Shown piece after piece: positions 27,661-35,923 of a DNA stretch of 64,000 nt; within the stretch, counting starts at the first letter, position 1; each line of letters begins with the position of its first letter. The notes beneath the pieces are model-generated. The model had not been told where the DNA came from and ran no database searches. It saw only the letters and a program-made list of their open reading frames with translations. This stretch comes from Clostridiales bacterium. GTDB taxonomy: Bacteria; Bacillota; Clostridia; Oscillospirales; Acutalibacteraceae. A program made the translations under genes and the position numbers. The stretch lies in the NCBI GenBank assembly GCA_012839185.1, contig DUNU01000002.1, positions 124,001 through 188,000 of the forward strand, read 5' to 3'.

Positions 27661-28536
27661 TTATTGCTTTTCTTTTATATTTTTATCACAACTATCACAA
27701 TATACCCAATTTAATTTATTGTAAAACAAGCTCTTTTCAACTCGATTAGATTGTTCAAACTCGAATTCATTTAGATCAAAGTCAGGGTTTATTTCTTTTA
27801 TTTTTAAGACTAAATCTCCTTCAAATCGAGGACCGGTAACAAACTCAAATGAATTTAATATATCTTCAGGGATTTCTACCATAACTGCTTCGCACTTTTC
27901 ATCAGCCGGTACTTCAACTTTCAAGCGAAATTCCTTTTCATAAGACCATGCATTATCCTTTACATATCCAGCAAGTTCTCGAAAATTATACACATTACCC
28001 GGGTGTACGATTTCTTGCTTGATACACTTTAGTTTTGTTTGCTCAATTGTATTATTTGGCTCTACATCGGTATATGCAATTAAATGAAATGTTAACTTTG
28101 CATTATCTAATTTCTTTAAAGCTTTGTGCTTTTTCACATCCGCAGAAAAAATTGAGAGCTTGCCTCTAAGCCATGCTTTCATCTTCTGAATAGGAATTTT
28201 AATCATAACTCCTTTAGCCCACGGCTGTGCATACATGCTCCACATAGCAATGCTTTCTTCATCCTCTGTAAGAAAACTACCAAAGAAAATATTGTCAACT
28301 GTCGTTCCTTCTAGATATTCAAGCTCAAGACCATCATTCATATTCTTAGGAGAATTAATAAACCATTGTTTGCTTTTAAGAATACCTTCTACCGCTTCTA
28401 GTGTTGTGTAATGATAGATGTAAAGATCTTGCCCATCATTCGTTCCATCCATACGCTCAGCACGCCATATAAGATGTTTGCTAAGTTCTATTGGGTCAGA
28501 AACTTTTTTAATCTCGTTTTTTTTACGATTTGACAT
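27661..28536 (-). CDS. DUF2971 protein, translationally coupled to eda
   Basis: A 291-residue protein with the DUF2971 pattern: YHYTTLEAVEGILKSKQWFI near the N-terminus, NMNDGLELEYL next, and a mid-region WSMYAQPWAKGVMI. A possible metal site, CDSCDKN, is at the C-terminus. Function is unknown; the family is spread patchily in bacteria, often in accessory regions. Its ATG overlaps the eda stop codon (TAATG). The gene looks more AT-rich than its neighbours and uses codons such as ATA, AGA and TTA more often, which suggests it was acquired from elsewhere. Confidence 0.75.
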   Translation of the reverse strand: MSNRKKNEIKKVSDPIELSKHLIWRAERMDGTNDGQDLYIYHYTTLEAVEGILKSKQWFINSPKNMNDGLELEYLEGTTVDNIFFGSFLTEDEESIAMWSMYAQPWAKGVMIKIPIQKMKAWLRGKLSIFSADVKKHKALKKLDNAKLTFHLIAYTDVEPNNTIEQTKLKCIKQEIVHPGNVYNFRELAGYVKDNAWSYEKEFRLKVEVPADEKCEAVMVEIPEDILNSFEFVTGPRFEGDLVLKIKEINPDFDLNEFEFEQSNRVEKSLFYNKLNWVYCDSCDKNIKEKQ

Positions 28537-29180
28537 TATGCACCTCTCGCCTCGCGGATACGTTCGACAAAGAGTTTTGCGGTATCGGTTATTTTCTTAT
28601 AATCACCCGTTTTTGCACCGCCCGTAAGCGAAGAACCGGCACCGACGGCGACGGCACCCGCACGAATCCAGTCGGCGACGTTATTTACGTCAACACCGCC
28701 GGTCGGCATAATTTTTGCCTGCGGAATGGGGCCGTGGAGAGCCTTTATATATGACGGACCGAAGGCATCACCGGGGAAAACTTTTAATATATCCGCACCG
28801 GCTTCCATCGCATGAACAGCCTCGGTAGCACTCATAACACCCGGCATAACCGCCATACGATAACGGTTGCACATTTTAACGGTTTCGGGATCGAAATAGG
28901 GAGCAACAATATAATTTGCACCCGAAAGCATGGCAATTCTCGCGGTTTCGGCGTCCATGACCGTACCGGCACCTAAAATAATATCTTCGGGGGAATAGAT
29001 AGTTGCAAGTTCCTCAATGACCTTGTGTGCCATCGGCACGGTGAAAGTAAGTTCAATCGCGGGAACACCGCCCTCAATGCAGGCGTCAACTATTCTTTTT
29101 GCTTTTTCGGCATTTTCGGCACGTATAACGGCAACAATACCGCTTTCCTGTATTCTCGTGATAATTTGTTCTTTATCCAT
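28536..29180 (-). CDS. eda: KDPG/KHG aldolase
   Basis: A 214-residue class I aldolase. The Schiff-base lysine is K133 in ADILKVFPG; E43 in AIELTF and the phosphate-binding MPTGGV (159-164) are present. It cleaves 2-keto-3-deoxy-6-phosphogluconate to pyruvate and glyceraldehyde-3-phosphate (Entner-Doudoroff or hexuronate route). The ATG at 29180 follows CGGAGCG. The frame stays open upstream without a better start. It follows kdgK by 32 bases, and the two make a complete KDG-to-pyruvate step. Confidence 0.93.
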   Translation of the reverse strand: MDKEQIITRIQESGIVAVIRAENAEKAKRIVDACIEGGVPAIELTFTVPMAHKVIEELATIYSPEDIILGAGTVMDAETARIAMLSGANYIVAPYFDPETVKMCNRYRMAVMPGVMSATEAVHAMEAGADILKVFPGDAFGPSYIKALHGPIPQAKIMPTGGVDVNNVADWIRAGAVAVGAGSSLTGGAKTGDYKKITDTAKLFVERIREARGA

Positions 29181-29212
29181 AATTTCGCTCCGTTTGTAAA
29201 TAATTTTTTCCG

Positions 29213-30304
29213 CTATCTGACTACTCTCGCACCCTTGCCGGACATAAGGTTTTCGACCTCTTTTTTGGATGCCATGGAAGTGTCGCCCGGCGTTGTCATC
29301 GCCAAAGCACCGTGGCAAATTCCGTAATTAAGTGCGGTTTCGACATCGTTTGCCGTCATAAGACCGTAGATAAGCCCGCTTGCGAAACTGTCGCCGCCGC
29401 CCACTCTGTCATAAATTTCAAGTCCGACAAATTCGATACCGGTATATACTTTTCCGTCATAATAACATATCGCCGTCCAGTCGTTGATACTCGCGGTTTT
29501 GACTGTTCTTAATGTAGTGCCGATGACTTTCAGATTAGGATAAGCCGCACAAACACGTCTTTGCATATTTTCATAACCGGCAAGATTAAGTTTATCGAGA
29601 TTTTCGGTATTTCCCTCAATCTCAAAGCCTAAACAAGCGGTAAAATCTTCCTCATTGCCGATACAGACGTCGATATATTTGACTATCTCACGGTTGACTT
29701 CTCTCGCCTTTTCAAGACCGCCGATGTCTTTCCATTGTGACGGACGGTAGTTTAAGTCGTAGGACACGATTGTACCATATTTTTTCGCAGCCTTGACCGC
29801 CTCGATAACAAGTTCGGCTGTAGTTTCCGACAAAGCGGCAAAAATACCGCCCGTATGCAACCATTTTACGCCGAGTTCGCCGAATATATAATCAAAATCA
29901 AAGTCATTTGCTTTAAGTTTCGATGCGGCCGTGTTGCCTCTGTCGGACACTCCCAAAGCACCGCGAAGACCGAAGCCTCTTTCGGTGAAATTAAGTCCGT
30001 TTCTGACATTTTTCCCGATACCGTCACATTCCATCCACTTGATAAATGAGGTATCAACTCCGCCCTGACATATAAAATCTTCAAGCAATCTGCCGACTTC
30101 ATTGTCTGCAAAAGCCGTCAACACTCCCGTTTTCAAGCCGAAACACTTACGAAGACCGCGAGCGACGTTATATTCTCCGCCGCCTTCCCAGACGCGAAAA
30201 CTGCGGGCATTTTTAATCCGCATGTCGCCGGGATCAAGCCGAAGCATAATCTCGCCGAGTGAGAGCATATCATATTTTGCATTTTTGCGAAGTTCAAGAA
30301 GCAT
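29213..30304 (-). CDS. kdgK: PfkB-family sugar kinase, 2-keto-3-deoxygluconate kinase
   Basis: A 363-residue ribokinase-family protein. GGGEYNVARGL (about 41-51) is the PfkB signature 1 region, and DRVGGGDSFASGLIYGL near 305-321 holds the catalytic Asp and anion hole. Together with the adjacent eda, the likely substrate is 2-keto-3-deoxygluconate, phosphorylated with ATP. The ATG at 30304 follows GAGGTGG. An in-frame codon upstream has no such site. It is transcribed away from fucI. Confidence 0.9.
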   Translation of the reverse strand: MLLELRKNAKYDMLSLGEIMLRLDPGDMRIKNARSFRVWEGGGEYNVARGLRKCFGLKTGVLTAFADNEVGRLLEDFICQGGVDTSFIKWMECDGIGKNVRNGLNFTERGFGLRGALGVSDRGNTAASKLKANDFDFDYIFGELGVKWLHTGGIFAALSETTAELVIEAVKAAKKYGTIVSYDLNYRPSQWKDIGGLEKAREVNREIVKYIDVCIGNEEDFTACLGFEIEGNTENLDKLNLAGYENMQRRVCAAYPNLKVIGTTLRTVKTASINDWTAICYYDGKVYTGIEFVGLEIYDRVGGGDSFASGLIYGLMTANDVETALNYGICHGALAMTTPGDTSMASKKEVENLMSGKGARVVR

Positions 30305-30335
30305 AAAAACCACCTCATTATAATTATACATATAC

Positions 30336-30364
30336 AGTATAGCATAAGTTTAGCCCTTTTGCAA
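30336..30364 (-). promoter_or_regulatory. Promoter of kdgK-eda
   Basis: On the minus strand TTGCAA (30359-30364), a 17-base spacer and TATACT (30336-30341). Confidence 0.72.
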
Positions 30365-30431
30365 GAATTTTTTAATGTTTTATCTTCAAAATAAAGCACG
30401 TTTATCACATTTCTTATTTATAAAAATATTC

Positions 30432-30460
30432 TTGACTTTTTTACTTATATACGGTATAAT
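30432..30460 (+). promoter_or_regulatory. Promoter of fucI
   Basis: TTGACT (30432-30437), a 17-base spacer and TATAAT (30455-30460). About 70 bases separate it from the divergent kdgK promoter. An inverted pair ATAAA/TTTAT near 30391-30405 could be an operator for both. Confidence 0.8.
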
Positions 30461-30496
30461 TATAATACGAAAATATCAAAACAAAGGAGATATATA

Positions 30497-32302
30497 ATGA
30501 ATTATCCGAAAATCGGTATAAGACATATTATCGACGGTCGCTGGGGCGGTGTAAGAGAAAGTCTTGAAGAAAAATGTTTGGCAATGGCAAACGCCGCAAA
30601 AGAACTTATTGAAGCCAATGTTTTTTATTCTGACGGCACTCCCATGCAGTGCGTAATTTCTCCCTGCTCAATCGGCGGAGGTGCCGAAGCCGCGAAATGT
30701 GCCGACTTTTTCTCAACTCAGAACGTCGTTGCAACCCTGTCCGTTACTCCCTGCTGGTGCTACGGTACGGAGACAATGGACCTCGATCCGAACACGATAA
30801 AGGCTGTCTGGGGCTTTAACGGAACAGAGCGTCCCGGTGCGGTTTATCTCGCCGCCGCAATGGCTGCTCACGCACAAAGAGGACTTCCCGCTTTCTCGAT
30901 TTACGGTCATGACGTTCAGGACGTAAGCGACAATACAATTCCCTGCGACGTGGCTGAAAAGATATTGCGTTTTGCCCGCTGTGCCGCAGTCGTCGGTCAG
31001 ATGAAGGGAAAGACTTATGTCGGTATAGGCAACGTTTCGATGGGTATCGGCGGTTCATATTGCGACGCGATGTTCTATCAGAATTATCTCGGTATTCGTC
31101 CCGAATGGGTTGATATGAGCGAAGTTCGTCGCCGCGTTGAACTCGGTATTTATGACCACGAAGAATTTGAACGTGCTCTTAAATGGACAAAAGAAAACTG
31201 CCGTGAAGGCTTTGATATAAACACAAATCCCAGTTCCCGCGAACGCAAAGATTGGGAATGGGAATTTTGCGTAAAAATGACACTCATCTGCCGTGATATT
31301 ATGCTCGGCAATCCGAAACTTGACAACATTAAACCCGTCGGTGAAGAGGCTCAAAAAGCAGGTGCACTTGATACCGGTTGGCACGAAGAGGCTCTGGGCA
31401 AAGGTGCAATCATGGGCGGTTTCCAAGGTCAGAGACAATGGACAGACCACATGCCCAACGCCGACTTTACCGAGGCGATTCTCAATTCAGGTTTTGACTG
31501 GAACGGAAAGCGTGAACCTCTCACTTTCGCAACCGAAAATGACGGCTTAAACGGCGTATCCATGCTTTTCGGAAAACTTTTAACCGGTACGGCAAGCCTT
31601 TTCGCCGATGTCCGTACATATTGGTCTCCCGCCGCACTTGAAAGAATTTCCGGTTGGAAAGCTGACGGACGTGCCGAAAACGGCTTTATTCACCTTATCA
31701 ACTCCGGTGCTGCCTGCCTTGAAGCGACAGGTGCTCAGAAAGACGAAAACGGCAACAGCGTCATGAAACGCTGGTTTGACGCAACCGAAGAAGACATTGC
31801 AGCCTGCCTTAAAGCAACCGACTGGTGTCCCGGCAACAAGGGTTATTTCAGAGGCGGCGGCTATTCATCACATTTCAGAACAAAAGCCGAAATGCCGATA
31901 ACCATGATTCGCTTGAACATCATCAACGGTTTAGGTCCCGTTCTTCAAATTGCTGAAGGTTGGACTTGCGACATTCCCGACAATGTTCATGATTTGATTG
32001 ACAAGCGTACCGACCCGACATGGCCGACAACCTATTTTGTTCCCCGTCTTACCGGCAAGGGTGCATTCAAGGACGTTTATTCCGTAATGGCAAACTGGGG
32101 TGCAAACCACGGTGCATTGACTTACGGACATATCGGCAAAGATTTAATCACCCTCTGCTCCATGCTTCGTATTCCCGTTTCCATGCACAATATTGACGAC
32201 AACGACATCTATCGTCCGCACGCATGGGCTGCATTCGGCACAAAGGAACTTGAATCGGCTGATTTCAGAGCCTGCAAGACCTACGGTGCAATGTACAAAT
32301 AA
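30497..32302 (+). CDS. fucI: L-fucose isomerase
   Basis: A 601-residue member of the FucI family, near the 591 residues of the E. coli enzyme. It opens with IGIRHIIDGRWGGVRESLEE (7-26), matching the family N-terminus. Later come the metal-site region TATENDGLNGVSMLFG-like (FATENDGLNGVSMLFGKLL, about 346-364) and HNIDDNDIYRPHAW near the C-terminus. It converts L-fucose to L-fuculose and usually also D-arabinose to D-ribulose. AAAGGAGA precedes the ATG. No fuculokinase or fuculose-phosphate aldolase lies beside it; the divergent neighbours are kdgK and eda. Confidence 0.93.
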   Translation: MNYPKIGIRHIIDGRWGGVRESLEEKCLAMANAAKELIEANVFYSDGTPMQCVISPCSIGGGAEAAKCADFFSTQNVVATLSVTPCWCYGTETMDLDPNTIKAVWGFNGTERPGAVYLAAAMAAHAQRGLPAFSIYGHDVQDVSDNTIPCDVAEKILRFARCAAVVGQMKGKTYVGIGNVSMGIGGSYCDAMFYQNYLGIRPEWVDMSEVRRRVELGIYDHEEFERALKWTKENCREGFDINTNPSSRERKDWEWEFCVKMTLICRDIMLGNPKLDNIKPVGEEAQKAGALDTGWHEEALGKGAIMGGFQGQRQWTDHMPNADFTEAILNSGFDWNGKREPLTFATENDGLNGVSMLFGKLLTGTASLFADVRTYWSPAALERISGWKADGRAENGFIHLINSGAACLEATGAQKDENGNSVMKRWFDATEEDIAACLKATDWCPGNKGYFRGGGYSSHFRTKAEMPITMIRLNIINGLGPVLQIAEGWTCDIPDNVHDLIDKRTDPTWPTTYFVPRLTGKGAFKDVYSVMANWGANHGALTYGHIGKDLITLCSMLRIPVSMHNIDDNDIYRPHAWAAFGTKELESADFRACKTYGAMYK

Positions 32303-32375
32303 TCAATAAGTTACTCCCGAGATCTTACAAAACTCGATTTTAATATACACCACGATAAAGGCAGGTGAAACATAA

Positions 32376-32510
32376 ATGGACGGTTTCCTTGATTTCTTCA
32401 AAGAGTTCTTTAAACTCCTTGTCACATTCCTTGCAAACCTTAAGACAACCGGTCTCTTCCAGCTTCTTGGACTTGACGATCTTGTAGAAAGTCTTATTGC
32501 TAAGGTCTAA
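32376..32510 (+). CDS. Small amphipathic peptide 1, 44 residues
   Basis: The peptide begins MDGFLDFFKEFFKLLVTFLA and ends with LLGLDDLVESLIAKV-type sequence. The first 20 residues form a helix with a Phe/Leu face and a Lys/Asp/Glu face. It has no cleavable signal. GGCAGGTG stands eight bases before the ATG, 73 bases after fucI with no terminator between. A second amphipathic gene follows after a GC-rich hairpin. Leaderless bacteriocin-like or phenol-soluble-modulin-like membrane peptides are the closest ideas. No family is recognised. Confidence 0.6.
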   Translation: MDGFLDFFKEFFKLLVTFLANLKTTGLFQLLGLDDLVESLIAKV

Positions 32511-32522
32511 TTAAGTCAAAAG

Positions 32523-32547
32523 GTGGGGCAGCCCACAGTTGCCCCAC
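32523..32547 (+). promoter_or_regulatory. GC-rich hairpin between the two peptide genes
   Basis: GTGGGGC and GCCCCAC form a perfect 7-base stem around an 11-base loop. No T-tract follows, so it is more likely a stability or attenuation element that sets the ratio of the two peptides than a full terminator. Confidence 0.55.
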
Positions 32548-32569
32548 ACAGTTTCCAAAGGAGAAAAAA

Positions 32570-32683
32570 ATGGTTACATTCGTAAAACTTCTCGTTAAAA
32601 TCATCAAGGTTCTCATCACCATCTTCAAGCACAGTGCATTTCTTGAGAGTCTTTACAACGATCTTTCCGAGAAATATTTATAA
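32570..32683 (+). CDS. Small cationic amphipathic peptide 2, 37 residues
   Basis: The peptide begins MVTFVKLLVKIIKVLITIFK and ends LESLYNDLSEKYL. The N-terminal 20 residues place four Lys on one side of a helix of Val, Leu, Ile and Phe, while the tail is acidic. AAAGGAG stands eight bases before the ATG, and a strong terminator follows the stop codon. With peptide 1 it looks like a two-gene peptide unit. A membrane-active or secreted peptide is a reasonable inference, but no processing or transport gene is adjacent. Confidence 0.62.
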   Translation: MVTFVKLLVKIIKVLITIFKHSAFLESLYNDLSEKYL

Positions 32684-32687
32684 GACA

Positions 32688-32714
32688 AAGTCCGATATGA
32701 TGTCGGACTTTTTT
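32688..32714 (+). terminator. Terminator after the peptide genes
   Basis: AAGTCCGA and TCGGACTT pair around a 7-base loop, and TTTT follows. Confidence 0.88.
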
Positions 32715-32759
32715 ATATCCCCGTCTTTTTATCTGTTATCATCCGCTTATTTTCGGGTT

Positions 32760-33178
32760 TTATATTATCGCTCGTCTTGCGACAAATTCCGCAGTCAGGC
32801 GAATGGAATCGGTATTTCTGTCGTAAGAAATCTCGCCGCAGTCAATCTCGTCAATATCCATATCAAAATTGTTAAGCAGAATATTTGAAATTCGGGCAAA
32901 GGCGATATAAAGGCTGTTCCCGCCGAAAGAACGGGGGCGTGGATGATAAATCTGACAGATGTTGCCGACTCGTGATAACTGTCATAAACGGGAACGCCGT
33001 CCTCACTTAAAGGTTGAGTGATATTCACCTTATTTAGCCCGAAAGAGACGGTCAGACGAGTAAGCGGAGTTTTCCGAAGAGTACCGGGAAATTCGGTCAG
33101 AAATTCATAATTCCCGAAACCCTCCATGTTTTCAAAATGATTTTTCAAAGTCGCGGGAAGTTGGTCAAAATAGTACAT
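32760..33178 (-). pseudogene. Phage head-tail joining protein gene with a frameshift
   Basis: The first frame starts MYYFDQLPATLKNHFENMEG after GAGGAGG and is convincing up to IIHAP. After a run of five G at 32933-32937 (C on the coding strand) the frame turns to unlikely sequence. The neighbouring frame then continues GGNSLYIAFARISNILL, passes through CGEISYDRNTDSIRL and stops at 32760. Adding one base to the run restores a protein of about 139 residues. It is last in the head module, where a tail-terminator or completion protein is expected. Real mutation, slippage and sequencing error are all possible. Confidence 0.7.
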
Positions 33179-33249
33179 AGAGCCTCCTCATTTTCAAAAT
33201 GGTTTTCCGAATTTTCGGACAATCGGTAAAAATAATACATATAATCTCC

Positions 33250-33576
33250 TTACATTATCTCCTGACGCAGAACCGCCCAGATATAAGCAACCCTGTCCGC
33301 AATATAAACCCGTTCGGTCTTATCGACGGAAAACCGCATATCCTCACATTCAAGCCGTACATTATCCCCGAACAGCGACCTGTCGGCAGGTCCGATATAA
33401 AGATAATAGCCGTCCTCCGTGCGTCCGATTTCGGTAGGTGTGCCTTGCAGGTACATCTTATTTTTATATCGAAGCGGCTGAACTAAAGCATGCCATTGAC
33501 CGAGAGATGAGTTGCCGTAGCCAATCGTTCTGCCGTATTTTTGCATTATCTTGTCAATTCGTTTTTCAATATTCAT
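33250..33576 (-). CDS. Phage head-tail connector-like protein, 108 residues
   Basis: The protein begins MNIEKRIDKIMQKYGRTIGY and has beta-rich sequence with PTEIGRTEDGYYLYIGPADR in the middle. Small proteins of this kind (minor capsid or stopper proteins) follow the first connector gene in Siphovirus head clusters. The fold is inferred mainly from position and size. Its start overlaps the preceding gene's stop, with GGTGG upstream. Confidence 0.6.
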   Translation of the reverse strand: MNIEKRIDKIMQKYGRTIGYGNSSLGQWHALVQPLRYKNKMYLQGTPTEIGRTEDGYYLYIGPADRSLFGDNVRLECEDMRFSVDKTERVYIADRVAYIWAVLRQEIM

Positions 33577-33935
33577 CAGACCACCAGAAAAGCAAAACTT
33601 TCGTCGATGAACATATCTTTTACCGCGTCATTAAGCCTGTTTCTGAGATTTGTCGCAAATTTAATGATAGATTCGTGATTGTTCTTAACCGTCAAATCGC
33701 CAATCTTTATTGATTCGCCCTCATCGCCCGAAATGAGTTTTGCCGAAACATAGCAATAAAACGCCTCGCCTGCCGCCGCCCAGAGCAAGCGGACATCGGA
33801 CAAGTCAACATCCGCCTTGAGTTTTGCCTCGACTATTGCTTTTCCTATCTGAGCATAGACAAGCAAAGCGTTTTGTTCGGATGAATCAACGAAACCCAGC
33901 TGACAAAGAAGTGATAGAATGTCGCTTATGTTCAT
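33576..33935 (-). CDS. Phage head-tail adaptor-like protein, 119 residues
   Basis: A mostly helical protein (MNISDILSLLCQLGFVDSSE at the start, HESIIKFATNLRNRLNDAVK near the end) directly after the capsid gene. Helical adaptor proteins of the gp6/gp15 kind occupy this place in HK97-type phages and bind the portal ring. Position and size support the call; sequence similarity is not certain. AGGTGA precedes the ATG. Confidence 0.6.
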   Translation of the reverse strand: MNISDILSLLCQLGFVDSSEQNALLVYAQIGKAIVEAKLKADVDLSDVRLLWAAAGEAFYCYVSAKLISGDEGESIKIGDLTVKNNHESIIKFATNLRNRLNDAVKDMFIDESFAFLVV

Positions 33936-33943
33936 TTAATCAC

Positions 33944-35005
33944 CTATTCAATACTTTCGTCTCCGCCGTCATCGGGAGGACTTTCTTCCTCGCTTTCCTG
34001 AGCAAGACTGAGCACCTTGGCGGCATCGGGGAAGAGACGGGAGAAACCGGATATACTCGTGATTGCCGCACGTTCAAGTTGACGGTCGATGAGCTTGTCA
34101 AACTCGGTAAGCACCGAACCCGCCTGCACCTTTTCAATCGCACAATTTTTATCAAGACCGATTATCTTGCCTTCGGGAACTGCGGAAGATTTAATGAGTT
34201 TTACGCCCATCGGAGTGATGAGTTTTCCGCTGCCATGAAAATCCTGCCCGGCATTTGCATCCTTAAACTCGGTCATGTTGAGGAGTTTCGCCATCATGTC
34301 GGGAGAAGCGATAATTGTATTTAATTCATAGGGTGAAAAAGCGTTCCAGAAATTAACCAAATCGGAATATTCAAGCACACCATCCGTTTCGGTATAAAGA
34401 ACCTCTGCCGCGGAAACATCACCGCTGCCGTTAAGAATTGCGTCAACCGCCGCATTAAACTCACTTCTTGCAATCTGAGCACCTATCTGACGAAGCATAA
34501 CGGAAAAAACGTCAAGTCGCTGAAAACGAAGTGCCTCGTAGGACGCGGACAACATTCTGCCGTGCTTTTTAAGTGTAATCAAACTGTCCGTCGGCGTAAT
34601 CTCGGTTGTCGGAATTTCGTCGCCCTCATCGACTTCCCTAAGTTCAATATCCTCCGTGTCGGGACTGCAAGTGATACTTCTGTAATCAAGCCCGTTAATA
34701 TTCGTGGTTGTCGCGATTATATCTTTAAGGTGATCCGCCTCCTCAATACCCCTGACGATTGAACGGGAAATATATTCGGGGAAAAGTGCCGCGGAAGAAG
34801 TGGTTGCAAAAAATTTCTCGATATTATCACTGTTCGCTCCGCCCACTTTTATATCAAATCTTTTAAGTTGACGACCGAAAGCGTCAAGGTTTTCAAGTTC
34901 CGTACCCTTGTAATTTTCGGACGGGTCAAGTTCCTCAAGTGTGGCATTAAAGCCCTTGTTTGTGGTATACATATTCTTGTCAATATTTATATTTGTATAA
35001 TTCAT
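33944..35005 (-). CDS. HK97-fold phage major capsid protein
   Basis: A 353-residue capsid protein. After an N-terminal segment, the mature part has FPEYISRSIVRGIEEADHLK, a typical beta-hinge region (SLITLKKHGRMLSASYEALR) and the A-domain stretch IIASPDMMAKLLNMTEFKDA. Such proteins form the icosahedral shell. It follows the protease gene and precedes the adaptors, the standard order. The C-terminus ends in an acidic tail (EEESPPDDGGDESIE). AGGAG precedes the ATG. The gene is intact. Confidence 0.88.
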   Translation of the reverse strand: MNYTNINIDKNMYTTNKGFNATLEELDPSENYKGTELENLDAFGRQLKRFDIKVGGANSDNIEKFFATTSSAALFPEYISRSIVRGIEEADHLKDIIATTTNINGLDYRSITCSPDTEDIELREVDEGDEIPTTEITPTDSLITLKKHGRMLSASYEALRFQRLDVFSVMLRQIGAQIARSEFNAAVDAILNGSGDVSAAEVLYTETDGVLEYSDLVNFWNAFSPYELNTIIASPDMMAKLLNMTEFKDANAGQDFHGSGKLITPMGVKLIKSSAVPEGKIIGLDKNCAIEKVQAGSVLTEFDKLIDRQLERAAITSISGFSRLFPDAAKVLSLAQESEEESPPDDGGDESIE

Positions 35006-35014
35006 ATCAATCTC

Positions 35015-35923
35015 CTATATTTTATATTCATTGTAATTTTCTTTATTTTCGTTATTGAAAATAAGTTGAACATCGCTGTTATTTTCTCCGTCAAACGCCT
35101 TTGTAAGTGAATTTATTTCCGAAAAAGACAGTCTTTCGGTTATATTCTTAAATCCCTCGACATCCAATTTCGGCAAAATCAGAGCCGCCTTTGCGGTCAA
35201 TATTCTCTGTGCCTCTTTCTTAAATTCTCTCGCCGCATCCGCCTCGCGTTCAAGTTTTTCAATCACACCGAAAACCGCGGTTTCTTTGGAATTTTCAGCC
35301 AATTTTTGTAAGGCTTTCGACTTAATTACCCCTGCACGTCTTTGTGACGGGACGGCGACAAACGACCATTCATAAGCATCCGTCGGGTTAATCAAAACCG
35401 CCGTACAGAGTTCTCCGTCATAAGTTTTTCCCTTGATATGCTCGCAATATCCCGTCATTTTGTCCGTACCGCAGATTGAACATTTTATCTGTCCGACCGC
35501 AAAACCGATACTGACTTCTTTATGAATCCCCGCTTTTAGCATCGTGATAAATTCCGTATTTTCATCGCAGACGGGAGTATAGCAACAGGCTTTGAGATAA
35601 GCGTAATTTTCCCCCGTACTCGTAAATTTATTCTCCTCGATAATCACATTCGTGTCGTATATCCGTGAACGTTGATTATTTGTCTTGTGTTCGTGATCGC
35701 TTATACCCGTTACACCCTTGAACATTTCGGCAAGTTTATACAAAGCCGATAAATCAAAACGTTCAAAGTCGCGGTCAATCTCGTTGTCGCAGAGAATAAC
35801 CGAAAAGGTGAAAACATCGGAGGGGACAAGTTTTTTAAGCGTATATTCATTGATTTTCTCCATGTCCTCCGAATTTATTTCGCTCGGACTTATTGATTTT
35901 ACGGCAAAATATTCACTGTTCAT
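35015..35923 (-). CDS. Phage prohead protease with a scaffold-like C-terminal part
   Basis: The first 200 or so of the 302 residues resemble herpesvirus-protease-like prohead proteases: DNEIDRDFERFDLSAL (46-61), GVTGISDHEHK, KEVSIGFAVG and YEWSFVAVPSQRRAGV. Catalytic His in DHE and Ser in VSIGF fit the family. A CSIC...GYC cysteine pair inside is less common. The rest is a charged helix (EKLEREADAAREFKKEAQR) like a scaffold. It would shape and cleave the capsid shell during assembly. AGGAGG precedes the ATG; the gene overlaps the portal gene by 11 bases. Confidence 0.82.
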   Translation of the reverse strand: MNSEYFAVKSISPSEINSEDMEKINEYTLKKLVPSDVFTFSVILCDNEIDRDFERFDLSALYKLAEMFKGVTGISDHEHKTNNQRSRIYDTNVIIEENKFTSTGENYAYLKACCYTPVCDENTEFITMLKAGIHKEVSIGFAVGQIKCSICGTDKMTGYCEHIKGKTYDGELCTAVLINPTDAYEWSFVAVPSQRRAGVIKSKALQKLAENSKETAVFGVIEKLEREADAAREFKKEAQRILTAKAALILPKLDVEGFKNITERLSFSEINSLTKAFDGENNSDVQLIFNNENKENYNEYKI

